Part shown: in pieces, positions 1-7,992 of the stretch | Position numbering within the stretch: position 1 is the stretch's first letter | How the letters are laid out: every line of letters begins with the position of its first letter | Origin: DASVSL01 sp036388095 | GTDB taxonomy: Bacteria; Patescibacteriota; Saccharimonadia; Saccharimonadales; Saccharimonadaceae | Reading direction: 5' to 3' | Assembly: GCA_036388095.1 (NCBI GenBank) | Contig: DASVSL010000009.1 | Location: 1 to 28,163 of the forward strand | DNA: 28,163 bases | The notes under the pieces: generated by a model | The model's database searches: none | The model's input: only the letters and a program-made list of their open reading frames with translations | Told to the model about the DNA's origin: nothing | Translations under genes and position numbers: made by a program

Positions 1-1017
1 GAACGCAGGTATCTGAGTAGCATCTTCATACCCGTCAACAGTGACTGACGCTGAAGTAGGTTTAGGAACCTTAGTTATGGCATCATGTATAGCGAGACCG
101 ACCGCAGCAGCTACAGGTGGTGGAAACGCATTTCCAACTTGCTTGTAAGCACTAGTTTTCTTCCCGGCAATTTTCCAACTTTTGGGGAATCCCTGTATGA
201 TCGCAGTCATCTGCACCGTGAGCCGAGGGATGCCTTCGAAATCAGCTGCCGGTGGAGTATCCGCGACTCCTTTACCGTCGACACCTAGCTTTTCCCATGC
301 AGCTTTGGCTCGTGTAGGACCGAGATCGGCACCGCCATGTTTCTTAGATCCACCCACAAGCGTTGGGGCAATTTTATTAGCGATTTTTTTCCAGTCATCA
401 GCTAATTTCCATCCAAGACTAGCCATCTCTTCATGTAGCGCTTCGCCTACCGTGATGTACTCAGATTCTGTTACTGGCTCTGGCCATTCAAAATATTGGA
501 AGTATTCAGGTTTAAGCGCTACGAGGATGGCACGTGGCCTGAGTTGAGGTACGCCGTGCCAAGCAGCTTGTATCAATTTCCACTCTCCTATGTATCCAAG
601 CTCCTCTAGCCGATCAAGTATTTCCTGACGATATACTGCAAACTTTGGGTCCAAAAGACCGCGAACATTTTCAAGCATTACCGCTTTGGGATTAGTTTGC
701 TCAACAAGCCTTAAGGCAGCAGGAAATAGGTCTCTTTCATCTAGGTGCCCGAGTTGTTTACCAGCCTTAGAAAACGGTGGGCAGGGAACTCCGCCAGCAA
801 CAAGGTCAACACCTGCGTAGGGTGTGCCATCAAAGTCATTTAAATCTTCTTCCAAAACCGTCCAGTCAGGACGATTCAGTCGAAGCGTTTCACAGCAACG
901 AGCATCATTTTCAACCAGGGCTACATGATCGAAGCCAGCCATCTCTAACCCGAGTGCCTGGCCTCCAGCACCTGCACAAACCTCGATTGATGTTAGCTTC
1001 CTGAGCGTCTTCGCCAT
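1..1017 (-). CDS. DNA (cytosine-5) methyltransferase, C-terminus cut by window edge
   Basis: Methylates cytosine C5 in DNA, as in restriction-modification or solitary Dcm-type enzymes. The reading frame is open from the start to base 1, giving 339 codons without a stop. The family motifs occur in order: motif I (EVCAGAGG, residues ~12-19), motif IV with the catalytic Cys79 (GGVPCPPFS), motif VI (ENVRG, Glu116), motif VIII (QLRPRA), and the motif X signature KQVGNAFPPPVA near residue 310, so little of the fold is missing. I chose the ATG at 1017 over the one at 1023 because AAGGGG lies 7 nt before it but only 1 nt before the other. It is divergent from the KAP NTPase. The AT-rich composition and the neighbour suggest acquired, defence-type DNA. 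No cognate endonuclease is visible; one could lie beyond the left edge. Confidence 0.93.
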   Translation of the reverse strand, partial: MAKTLRKLTSIEVCAGAGGQALGLEMAGFDHVALVENDARCCETLRLNRPDWTVLEEDLNDFDGTPYAGVDLVAGGVPCPPFSKAGKQLGHLDERDLFPAALRLVEQTNPKAVMLENVRGLLDPKFAVYRQEILDRLEELGYIGEWKLIQAAWHGVPQLRPRAILVALKPEYFQYFEWPEPVTESEYITVGEALHEEMASLGWKLADDWKKIANKIAPTLVGGSKKHGGADLGPTRAKAAWEKLGVDGKGVADTPPAADFEGIPRLTVQMTAIIQGFPKSWKIAGKKTSAYKQVGNAFPPPVAAAVGLAIHDAITKVPKPTSASVTVDGYEDATQIPAF

Positions 1018-1040
1018 GTCCATACCCCTTATTGATAACT

Positions 1041-1069
1041 ATTATAGATGCCTAACATCGTTTAACGAA
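1041..1069 (-). promoter_or_regulatory. promoter of the cytosine methyltransferase
   Basis: Read on the minus strand, a -35-like TTCGTT (1064-1069) is followed after 17 bp by a consensus TATAAT (1041-1046), about 18 nt upstream of the AAGGGG-preceded start. The -10 is strong and the -35 moderate. Confidence 0.5.
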
Positions 1070-1165
1070 ACCAATATCTTTCATGAAAGAATGAAGTCTG
1101 AATAATGACAACAATTTAGGTTCTTGTTAGCAAGAGGAAGTCTCCGTAGGTGTTAATATTACATT

Positions 1166-3292
1166 ATGGCCACCGAAAAGTATTCAGCAGACAAACCTAT
1201 CGCACGTCAAGATCAGGATCAGTTCCGGAGAGCAGAATTTGCAAAGAGACTGGCTAATACGATCTCTAGTAAAGAGATAAGCGAAGGATATGTAGTGGGG
1301 TTGTTTTCCGTATGGGGGTATGGGAAAACCTCCACACTCAACTTAATTGAAAACGAATTAATTAATGCTGAGAACATTGAGGTCGTTAAATATAACCCTT
1401 GGATATATACCGATCAGGCATTAATGATCAAAGGCCTGTTCGACCTCATAGCTAATGCATTAGATGAAAAATTGTACACGGGTGGGGAGAAGGTCGGCAG
1501 TTTTCTGCAAAGATATGGTGGCGCAGTGTCATCACTGACACTCTCTGCATACGATCAATCAGGAAGCGCCGGAAGCATTGCTCAGGGTGCAGGTAATCTA
1601 CTCAATAATGCGAGCTTAGAGGAGCTAAAGGATCGTGTTAAGCGATTCTTCGACGACTCTGAGAAAAGGCTTGTCATTATCATTGATGATGTCGATCGAC
1701 TGGATAGGGATGAAATATTTCAATTATTCAAACTGATCAAAATTGCAGTTGATTTTGACAAGATAACTTATTTGATCGCCTTCGATGACGGGGTCGTCGG
1801 AAAGGTATTACAAGATCGGTTTCCGGGAGAAGATAATACCGGTCAAAGCTACATCGAGAAAATAATACAGGTACCGCTACATTTACCTCTTATAGCTCAG
1901 AGTTCATTAGACAGATATGTTATCACCGGTATCGAAAAGATATTCAAGGATTACGACATCGACATGAATTATGAAGATATAAGTCACTTCCAGGATATTT
2001 ATAATCGATTTCTTTCGAAAAGATTCTCAACCCCGCGTGGCGCTAATAGGTATTTGAACTCGTTAAAATTCATTCTACCTTTAGTCGGATCTGACATAAA
2101 TTATGCTGACCTGCTCATCATTGAAGCCATAAGGTTAACTTATCCAAGCAAATATCATTTACTGAGGACAAGCAAAAAACCGTTGACAGGACATGTCTAT
2201 GAATTTGGAGTAGAGGATAGTGAAGCAGCCGAAGGTATAGCTGCGCAGATTAGAAAGCAATTCACAGAAGGGGAGCTCATTGAATTACTAAAAGAATTAT
2301 TTCCAGTAGTAGATAATGCATTCAATCCACGGCGCAATCAAAGTGTCTCTCAAGGTCCTTTGAAACGTGCGAAACGTGCAGCTTCGGTAGATTACTTCGA
2401 TAGGTACTTCACCTACGGCATACCACCCGACGATGTGTCTGATACTCGTATCTTACAGATACTTGCACTAGGAGAAGCTTCGGCCATTTATTATGGCCTG
2501 AAAGAATTAATATCTGAAACAAACCATAATTCCGTAATAGATAAAATTAAGCAGTATTCTAAGGATGCTCATGATGGTCTGCAGCTCGCTATTGCTCTAA
2601 CTATCTTGGTAAACGATCTTTCCGAGGCTAGGGCGGATGATTGGTTAAGGAGCCCTGTTGAACAGTCGGTAGATATAATAACCGATATCTGTCAAGCTAT
2701 GCCCACTGGGAAGTCTGATTTTATTGATCGTGTGATCACCGAAATGAAAGATGCCGATCAACTCTCATTATTTATTCGAGATATTTTGCTCTATTCGAAG
2801 GACGATGCAGATGAACGATTACTGCAACCAGATGAACTTGATAATATTAAGACCAAGATTACTGAAAAAATCGATGAACTGAGTCGGCAGTCACCACCGC
2901 TCCATAAACGGAAACTGGCTTATATCGCACACTTATACAAATTCTGGGCAGATTTGGCTGGCGCTGAACGTGTTAAGTCATACATCTTAAAGTCACTTGA
3001 TGATGCTGACGATGTAACAGACTTGATCACTCTCTATACGTCTAAATGGTATGGGAAAGGTCAGCCTCATCGAGGTGATCTAGATAAAAGTTCATACGAT
3101 TATCTCGCATCTGTAATAAACCCTCGTCCTCTATACGATTTACTCCGTCAAAAATACTCAACGCAGGACATCACTGATTTTCCGATATTCGAGGACGGGA
3201 TAAGTGTGCTCGGGAATGAATCATCGGACGAGTTCAAGAACACCCTAGCAAAGCAATTTATGTACATCTATGAAAAAGGCGACAGCGAATAG
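1166..3292 (+). CDS. KAP-family P-loop NTPase, soluble form
   Basis: A 708-residue KAP-family (STAND-related) NTPase. The N-terminal part has the family's DxPI-like opening, then a Walker A with Lys54 (VWGYGKTS, ~49-56) and a Walker B with paired Asp174/175 (VIIIDDVDRL), followed by the LIAFDD segment typical of KAP. Many KAP proteins carry transmembrane helices between Walker A and B; I see none, so this is probably cytosolic. The C-terminal ~350 residues are helical and unassigned. KAP NTPases turn up in anti-phage and plasmid-exclusion settings, and the divergent neighbour is a DNA methyltransferase, so a defence role is a reasonable inference, not shown. The gene is clearly more AT-rich than the core genes to the right. 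A weak -10 (TAATAT) lies 6 nt before the ATG, with no Shine-Dalgarno sequence. Confidence 0.9.
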   Translation: MATEKYSADKPIARQDQDQFRRAEFAKRLANTISSKEISEGYVVGLFSVWGYGKTSTLNLIENELINAENIEVVKYNPWIYTDQALMIKGLFDLIANALDEKLYTGGEKVGSFLQRYGGAVSSLTLSAYDQSGSAGSIAQGAGNLLNNASLEELKDRVKRFFDDSEKRLVIIIDDVDRLDRDEIFQLFKLIKIAVDFDKITYLIAFDDGVVGKVLQDRFPGEDNTGQSYIEKIIQVPLHLPLIAQSSLDRYVITGIEKIFKDYDIDMNYEDISHFQDIYNRFLSKRFSTPRGANRYLNSLKFILPLVGSDINYADLLIIEAIRLTYPSKYHLLRTSKKPLTGHVYEFGVEDSEAAEGIAAQIRKQFTEGELIELLKELFPVVDNAFNPRRNQSVSQGPLKRAKRAASVDYFDRYFTYGIPPDDVSDTRILQILALGEASAIYYGLKELISETNHNSVIDKIKQYSKDAHDGLQLAIALTILVNDLSEARADDWLRSPVEQSVDIITDICQAMPTGKSDFIDRVITEMKDADQLSLFIRDILLYSKDDADERLLQPDELDNIKTKITEKIDELSRQSPPLHKRKLAYIAHLYKFWADLAGAERVKSYILKSLDDADDVTDLITLYTSKWYGKGQPHRGDLDKSSYDYLASVINPRPLYDLLRQKYSTQDITDFPIFEDGISVLGNESSDEFKNTLAKQFMYIYEKGDSE

Positions 3293-3474
3293 TGAAATCT
3301 AAAAGATGATTTCCGCAAGTTACTCCCATATTCAAAATCAAGCGCTTTATTCAATTCTCAAGACTTATCTGATCTATCCATACTGTAGTTCAGGAGTGCT
3401 ACCCAGCGTTGCATTTCTTCAGTAAGCTCGTGCCAATTTCTTTTGATATGGGTCACCAAGAATAAGCACTATCG

Positions 3475-3502
3475 AAGAGACTCTCATTATAGGGTCTCTT
3501 TT
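3475..3502 (+). terminator. possible terminator or attenuator upstream of the PPC gene
   Basis: A 7-bp stem AAGAGAC/GTCTCTT with a 12-nt loop runs into TTTT, 14 nt before the ATG of the next gene. It could end the KAP transcript (stop 180 nt upstream) or attenuate the next gene. The stem is short and the U-run short, so this is tentative. Confidence 0.35.
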
Positions 3503-3516
3503 GTTATTCTAATTCG

Positions 3517-3921
3517 ATGAAGACAATCGCCGTAAGGCTACACGATGGACAAGATCTGCTTGAAGAGATACAGCAAATTGTCGCAGCGCATTATGTTCGA
3601 GCAGGAGTTATCTTATCTGCCGTCGGCAGTCTTAAAACATCAAAAATACGTGTCCCTGTTATCAATGGGAAAATTAGATATATCACTCCTACCAATCTAG
3701 AAATCGATAATCTGCACGGTACTGTATCGGTTAATGGGTGTCATTTACATATCTCTGTATCAGATGTTGACGGGACGGTCAGCGGCGGCCACTTAAGAAA
3801 TGGATGTATCATCCGCACCACATGTGAATTGGTTATTGGTATATTAAATGACACTTCATTTAATCGTGAGCCGGATGATCAAACTGGCTTTGATGAACTC
3901 GTAGTATCTGCCTCCACCTAG
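3517..3921 (+). CDS. PPC (DUF296) domain protein
   Basis: A 134-residue stand-alone PPC (plants and prokaryotes conserved, DUF296) domain. The opening RLHDGQDL, the VGSL turn near residue 37, and the core GCHLHISVSD..G..SGGHL...C..RTT.E match the family pattern; the clustered His residues resemble the metal-binding site seen in bacterial PPC structures. In plants the domain is fused to AT-hooks; bacterial single-domain forms are small trimeric proteins of unclear function. There is no DNA-binding extension here. It lies between the KAP NTPase and the CYTH protein on the same strand, and its composition is closer to the AT-rich left side. No Shine-Dalgarno sequence is obvious before the ATG. 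Confidence 0.85.
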   Translation: MKTIAVRLHDGQDLLEEIQQIVAAHYVRAGVILSAVGSLKTSKIRVPVINGKIRYITPTNLEIDNLHGTVSVNGCHLHISVSDVDGTVSGGHLRNGCIIRTTCELVIGILNDTSFNREPDDQTGFDELVVSAST

Positions 3922-3958
3922 CTGACTCATCAATCAATACCAACAATATAGGAGACAT

Positions 3959-4477
3959 ATGGTTCAAAACGAAATCGAAACAACATATCTCGCCACGGCA
4001 TTGCCCGAAGGGCTTGAGCAAGCACCAAGCAAGGTTATCGTTGATACGTATTTCCCGGGTGATTCAGTCCACGCAAAGCTACGGATCCGACAAAAAGGTG
4101 AAACCTACACCCTGACAAAAAAGACTCTCGTCAATCCAGATGATGCCTCGACGCAGATTGAAGAGAACATCGAGCTAACGGCAGATGAATACGCTGCGCT
4201 TCGCCAGGGGAACGGCAAAACCGTTGCTAAAATACGGTACGAAATGCAGATTGGTCCTCACACCGCCGAAGTCGATGTTTTCACGGGCGATCTGAAAGGT
4301 CTCGTTTTGGTCGATTTCGAATTCGAGACGGTTGAGGCTCGTGATGCTTTCATCAAGCCTGACTTCTGTGGTCCAGATGTTACCCAAGAAGACTTTATCG
4401 CTGGCGGTGTCTTAGCGGGTAAATCCCTGTCGGATATCGAAGCCGACCTCGCTCGCTACGATTACACCGCATTGTAA
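3959..4477 (+). CDS. CYTH domain protein (triphosphate tunnel metalloenzyme fold)
   Basis: A 172-residue CYTH protein. Members bind triphosphates inside a beta-tunnel and include inorganic triphosphatases, thiamine triphosphatase and class IV adenylate cyclases. Visible are EIET at residues 5-8 (the first acidic pair of the EXEXK motif), LRIRQKG (~42-48), LTKKTL, EENIEL, KIRYE, the acidic strand EVDVFTGDLKGL (~103-114), and the closing FIAGGVLAGKSL that usually marks the C-terminal helix. The Lys of EXEXK is Thr here (EIETT), which may alter substrate choice. AGGAG lies a few bases before the ATG, fixing the start. A polyphosphate or nucleoside triphosphate hydrolase is most likely; the exact substrate cannot be read. 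Confidence 0.88.
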   Translation: MVQNEIETTYLATALPEGLEQAPSKVIVDTYFPGDSVHAKLRIRQKGETYTLTKKTLVNPDDASTQIEENIELTADEYAALRQGNGKTVAKIRYEMQIGPHTAEVDVFTGDLKGLVLVDFEFETVEARDAFIKPDFCGPDVTQEDFIAGGVLAGKSLSDIEADLARYDYTAL

Positions 4478-4503
4478 TTTCATGTCGGCAACAACGTAGG
4501 CTG

Positions 4504-4541
4504 TTTAAAAAAGCAAACAGCCCCCGAAACTTCGGTGGCTG
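4504..4541 (-). terminator. terminator of the zinc-ribbon gene
   Basis: On the minus strand a CAGCC...GGCTG hairpin with an inner CCGA/TCGG helix (4518-4541) is followed by a T-rich tail (complement of the A6 run 4507-4512). It sits 33 bp beyond the stop of the minus-strand gene. On the plus strand there is no U-run, though GCTGTTT/AAACAGC can form a second hairpin. Confidence 0.65.
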
Positions 4542-4573
4542 TAGCCTGTAACGAAGCTTCGAGGGCTCGGACG

Positions 4574-4924
4574 TCAGCGGAGAGGTAGGCGGGTCCACCA
4601 GTCGCAGCCGTTCGGCGGTACGGACGAGTAGCCCCAGAAGGTGTCGTTCTCCTCGGTCGGTACGGCGGGAATGAGCCAGCCGATGGTGTCGGTGTGACCG
4701 AGATAGCTCGGGTGCTTGCCGTTGTCTGTCATCCGCGAGATGTCGACGTTAAACCTCTTTGTTGCGCAGTCTGCGCAGCTGAGTGCCTGGTTCTGGAGGA
4801 ATGTCTGGTACTCGCGCCAAAGTTTGACGCCGGATTTCCCGCAGGTACCGCACACGTAGCTAGACGGTGTGGCAGACGACGAGTAGTCGACAAGTTCTGC
4901 CGGGTTAACGACATGAATGGTCAT
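4574..4924 (-). CDS. small zinc-ribbon protein, unknown function
   Basis: A 116-residue protein with one probable treble-clef/zinc-ribbon site: CGTC (residues ~25-28) and CADC (~50-53). After it come an IGWLIPAVPTE segment and a Trp-rich C-terminus (FWGYSSVPPNGCDWWTRLPLR region). I recall similar short proteins with a CxxC pair and a GW-PAVPTE...WGY-S-P..GC-WW ending mainly from actinobacteria and their phages, but cannot verify this; the function is not known to me. The start has AGGAG 4 nt upstream, and a good promoter lies ~50 nt further up. The gene stands alone between the CYTH gene (convergent) and the amber-broken gene (same strand). Confidence 0.8.
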   Translation of the reverse strand: MTIHVVNPAELVDYSSSATPSSYVCGTCGKSGVKLWREYQTFLQNQALSCADCATKRFNVDISRMTDNGKHPSYLGHTDTIGWLIPAVPTEENDTFWGYSSVPPNGCDWWTRLPLR

Positions 4925-4973
4925 AACTCTCCTAGTTGCTATGGTCCGATGCCGAGTTTAAGGCAATATATAG

Positions 4974-5001
4974 ATTATATCATGATTATGTGTATTTACA
5001 A
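4974..5001 (-). promoter_or_regulatory. promoter of the zinc-ribbon gene
   Basis: On the minus strand TTGTAA (4996-5001), a 16-bp spacer, and TATAAT (4974-4979), followed by a leader of about 50 nt ending in AGGAG before the ATG. The leader has no obvious fold. Confidence 0.6.
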
Positions 5002-5031
5002 TAATCCATAGTAGAAAAGCACATCATATAG

Positions 5032-5535
5032 TCAAGTTGCTCGTAGCACATCAGCTGGCAAGTCGTATGTGATCATAATTTCGGGGCGCTGAATGGTACC
5101 ATTCTTGAATTCATCGAGGCGAATTAACTTGCTCCAGTAAGTCTCTGCAAGCGCGGTCAGCACATGGTCATTTTTCTTCTCATGCATCGCCGCTTTCATC
5201 TCATCGTAGGTATCCAGATCTGATACGTAACATTTGGTTGGGTCGAGGTTCAGCTCGAGGACGGTTTGCTAGCTACGAGAAATGAAGTCCTTTAACGGCA
5301 CGATACTGCCGTCCGTGATATCAACAATCGCATCATCGACGCACACATAGGCGTAGACGTTATCGTCGCGGCTGACGCCACGGTCTTTTAGCTCGGCAGG
5401 GCAGTGCGCGTCCAAAAACTCATCGGTCTTGATGATCGATTGGTCATCGCCTTTGTCACCGCGCGAGGTGCGTTTGAGACCATGCTTCAGGACATCTTCA
5501 GCTTTGTCAGAGGCTATTTCGTGGTAGGCAGTCAT
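5032..5535 (-). pseudogene. conserved hypothetical protein interrupted by an in-frame TAG
   Basis: From the ATG at 5535 the frame encodes 88 residues (MTAYHEIAS... to ...DFISRS), meets TAG at 5269-5271, and then continues in the same frame for 78 further codons (QTVLELNLDP... to ...DVLRAT) to a TGA at 5032. The second half reads as ordinary protein, and CAG to TAG is a single transition, so one ~167-residue gene has been split. The opening (YHEIASDKAEDVLKHGLK) resembles the start of ADP-ribosyltransferase-fold or RNA 2'-phosphotransferase-like families (x-H-x-T/S...IL..GL), but I cannot assign it. I prefer 5535 to the upstream ATG at 5592 because a promoter ends 10 nt before 5535. Readthrough or a recent nonsense mutation are both possible. 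Confidence 0.75.
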
Positions 5536-5545
5536 ACTGCTTAGT

Positions 5546-5575
5546 AGTATAAAATATCGCGAATCGTCTTTGCAA
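5546..5575 (-). promoter_or_regulatory. promoter of the amber-interrupted gene
   Basis: On the minus strand TTGCAA (5570-5575), 18-bp spacer, TATACT (5546-5551), with the ATG only 10 nt after the -10. The mRNA would have almost no leader. An intact promoter suggests the gene was broken recently or is still expressed. Confidence 0.6.
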
Positions 5576-5638
5576 TACGGGCAGGTGATCATACCATGTT
5601 TTGATTTGAGCCGGAATCAATTAAACTGTGAGCAGTAT

Positions 5639-6685
5639 ATGTCGGTACAAACCAAAACCCTCAAACATCGTCTTTTCGGCTTACTGCCATTCGTCGTTTT
5701 CGCATCGGTTCTGTATGGCATCCATCTACTATTCGAGCGCTATCGATGGCAACTGCAGGTGTTAGTACTGAGCGATGTTAAACGCGATGAATTTTTTGCC
5801 GGCGTAGCAATAACGTTCCAAGACTTCATCACTCTGACGCTCGGCATCTTGGTCGAGGCACTGCCGTTTGTCATTTTGGGCGTCATGATATCGGTGCTGG
5901 TACAAACCTACGTCTCGACCGACTGGCTGGTCAAGTTACTGCCGAAGAACAAAGCGCTGCGCCAATTATGCGTCTCGTTTTTTGGTGTGCTGCTGCCGGT
6001 CTGCGAATGCGGTAACGTCCCGGTCGCCCGCACACTCATTATGAAGGGCTTCAGTGTCCGTGAGGCGATTACTTTTCTGCTGGCAGCCCCAAGCGTCAAC
6101 ATCATCACGTTCATCGTGACATGGGAAGCCTTTAGCTTTAATCATTCTATGGCGGTCGTGCGCGTCATCGGCACGATCATCATCGCCAATATCACGGCGT
6201 ACCTTGTGACCCGCTTTATAAACAAGGACAAACTACTGACCGATCAGTTCGTCGCCACCTGCAAAGAGAATGATCACGCCCATCACGGACCTAGCCGCAT
6301 GAGCAGCATGTTCCGCTCAGAAATGTGGCTGATCACCCGGCTACTGATCATCGGAGCGCTCATCGCGGCAGCGTCGCAGGTCTTTATTCCCCGCGAGGTC
6401 ATCACGTCGATCGGATCTGACCCAATCTTGGCGGTCGTGGCGATGTTGGGACTGGCCTTCGTCATCTCGATCTGTTCCAGCGTCGATGCCTTCTTTGCTC
6501 TCGCGTACGTCAATACGTTTAGTCAGGGTGCTATCCTGGCGTTCTTACTCGCTGGGCCGATGGTCGACATCAAGATGATCGCACTGATGAAAACGACGTT
6601 CACGTACCGGGTACTGGCGGTCATCACGACCAGCGTATTTGTCATGTCACTGATGATGGGGATACTATTTACCTATGTCTGGTAG
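5639..6685 (+). CDS. COG0701 (DUF318/YraQ-like) permease
   Basis: A 348-residue polytopic membrane protein of the COG0701 permease family, which includes YraQ/YcgR-like proteins and the organoarsenical exporter ArsP. About eight hydrophobic helices are visible, with the two family repeats: PVCECGNVPVARTL...AAPSVN at ~120-155 (the CxC signature) and the later SICSSVDAFFALAY...LAGPMVDIKM at ~275-315. The substrate is unknown. It overlaps the next gene by 11 nt, and the two are a conserved pair in other bacteria (YcgR/YcgQ in Bacillus), so a two-part transporter is likely. The ATG at 5639 is preferred because the upstream part of the open frame is non-hydrophobic and lies under the divergent gene's start; TTTTGA-N17-TAAACT (5599-5627) may be its promoter. 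Confidence 0.88.
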   Translation: MSVQTKTLKHRLFGLLPFVVFASVLYGIHLLFERYRWQLQVLVLSDVKRDEFFAGVAITFQDFITLTLGILVEALPFVILGVMISVLVQTYVSTDWLVKLLPKNKALRQLCVSFFGVLLPVCECGNVPVARTLIMKGFSVREAITFLLAAPSVNIITFIVTWEAFSFNHSMAVVRVIGTIIIANITAYLVTRFINKDKLLTDQFVATCKENDHAHHGPSRMSSMFRSEMWLITRLLIIGALIAAASQVFIPREVITSIGSDPILAVVAMLGLAFVISICSSVDAFFALAYVNTFSQGAILAFLLAGPMVDIKMIALMKTTFTYRVLAVITTSVFVMSLMMGILFTYVW

Positions 6686-7466
6686 CATCTCGAAAAAGAA
6701 TATTGTCACAAGCCTGGTACTGCTTGGCTTCTGTGTCTATATCAGCAAGCTGTACTTTCAGGGCGATATCACACTGTACATCCACCCGCGATACTCGATT
6801 TTCTCCATCGTCATGTGCCTGATTGCGATTTTCGCGCTGATTGCCGGACTGGTGTATGAACTAGGGAAGCGGCGCGGCACGATAAAAAAGCGGTTTTCGA
6901 TCGGACCAATCGACTGCATCGTCGGTATCATGTTGGTGCTGGCCTTTGTGTTACCCGCCCAGACCCTATCGTCAAAAGCGATTTCAAACAAGACGGTAAC
7001 CACGCCGACCTACGACGCCAGCGTAACCGGTGCTGATGCGCCTAGCGGCACGTGCCCAGACGCGTTGCCGCAAACAACCGAAGAATGGGTGTATCAGATC
7101 AGCCAGTACCCAATGAAATGTTACGAAGGGAAGCCAATCGAACTGAGTGGCTTTGTGTTCCTGTCACCCGACAAGCCGTTGCCTGACGAAATGTTCTACC
7201 TCGGACGACTGGCGATGTCCTGCTGCGTGATTGACGCGAGGCCATTCGCTTTGCCCGTGAAGGCAACGACGAGCGAGCCGTACGCGACCGATACCTGGCT
7301 GCAAGTCAACGGCAAACTGGAAATCGTGGAGATCAACGGCTCACCGCAGCTCGTCATCGCGCCATCGAAGGTCAAGAAAATCGATGCACCGAGCAACCCG
7401 TACGAGTTTATTACTACATCGTCGGCGGGCTCAGTTCAGCAGACGCAGCCAAAACTAGCTCCCTGA
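6675..7466 (+). CDS. TIGR03943/DUF1980-type membrane protein, partner of the COG0701 permease
   Basis: A 263-residue protein: two N-terminal transmembrane helices (~9-30 and ~40-62), a third at ~75-95, and an extracytoplasmic C-terminal domain from ~100. The C-terminal block MSCCVIDARPFALPV and the following WLQVNGKLE fit the TIGR03943 family, whose members are regularly encoded beside COG0701 permeases. The start lies inside the permease gene (11-nt overlap, different frame), implying translational coupling. The paired Cys residues could bind metal, which would fit the Fur-family gene converging on it (their 3' ends overlap by 12 nt). The transported species is unknown. Confidence 0.8.
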   Translation: MSGSISKKNIVTSLVLLGFCVYISKLYFQGDITLYIHPRYSIFSIVMCLIAIFALIAGLVYELGKRRGTIKKRFSIGPIDCIVGIMLVLAFVLPAQTLSSKAISNKTVTTPTYDASVTGADAPSGTCPDALPQTTEEWVYQISQYPMKCYEGKPIELSGFVFLSPDKPLPDEMFYLGRLAMSCCVIDARPFALPVKATTSEPYATDTWLQVNGKLEIVEINGSPQLVIAPSKVKKIDAPSNPYEFITTSSAGSVQQTQPKLAP

Positions 7467-7892
7467 TAGAGCAAGTGCCAGTGCGCACTCCTGGCAGGTA
7501 CCGGATAGTTCAACGTGATGCGATTCGATATTCAGCCCTACTTCGTCTTCGAGGCGATGCAGGGCTGTTTCGAGCGCCGGGCTATCAAACTCTTTGACTG
7601 AACCACATTTACGGCACACGAAATGATGGTGGTGGGCCTGAAACAGATCGCCTAGTTCGATCATTTTTTGGCCTTGGGTGATAATTTCGTTTAGGATGCC
7701 GAGCTCTCGAAACAACGTGATATTGCGGTAGACCGTCGATGCATTGATCGAAGCTTCGCCCAGTAAACCCACCAGCCGCGGCAACGTCAGCGGACTATAG
7801 CGTTCGAGCGTATGAAAAATCGCTATACGCGACGAACTGACACGTTCATTATTCGCCCTGAGCAACTGCTTGAAAGTTTTTTCTTGTTCCAT
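7455..7892 (-). CDS. Fur-family metal-responsive transcription regulator
   Basis: A 145-residue Fur-superfamily repressor (Fur, Zur, PerR type). The N-terminal winged helix includes the recognition region NASTVYRNITLFRELGIL (~50-67). The dimerisation part has the His-rich HAHHHHF-like run leading into CRKC and a second CQEC near the C-terminus, the usual structural zinc ligands. I chose the ATG at 7892: it is 7 nt downstream of a TATAAT, and the sequence upstream of it is promoter and operator. Which metal or signal it senses cannot be read. It lies between the permease pair (convergent) and the CooC-like ATPase (divergent), so it probably controls one or both. Confidence 0.92.
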   Translation of the reverse strand: MEQEKTFKQLLRANNERVSSSRIAIFHTLERYSPLTLPRLVGLLGEASINASTVYRNITLFRELGILNEIITQGQKMIELGDLFQAHHHHFVCRKCGSVKEFDSPALETALHRLEDEVGLNIESHHVELSGTCQECALALALSGS

Positions 7893-7899
7893 TACCTCG

Positions 7900-7942
7900 A
7901 TTATATGCATAAATTGTTGCATATGCAATTTATTTGCATATG
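7900..7942 (-). promoter_or_regulatory. fur-family promoter overlapped by palindromic operator
   Basis: On the minus strand TTGCAT (7923-7928), 17-bp spacer, TATAAT (7900-7905), start codon 7 nt later. The promoter is covered by a perfect 12-bp palindrome TTGCATATGCAA (7917-7928), with a further TTGCATATG copy 17 bp away (7934-7942) and a TATGCATAA half-site at 7904-7912. The repeated GCATAT half-sites inside the shared divergent region are what an autoregulatory Fur-family operator looks like, and would also reach the ATPase gene on the other side. Confidence 0.7.
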
Positions 7943-7992
7943 TGTCTGCCACTTGCTTACATAGGTACATTGATCATAAGAAAGGAACCTAC

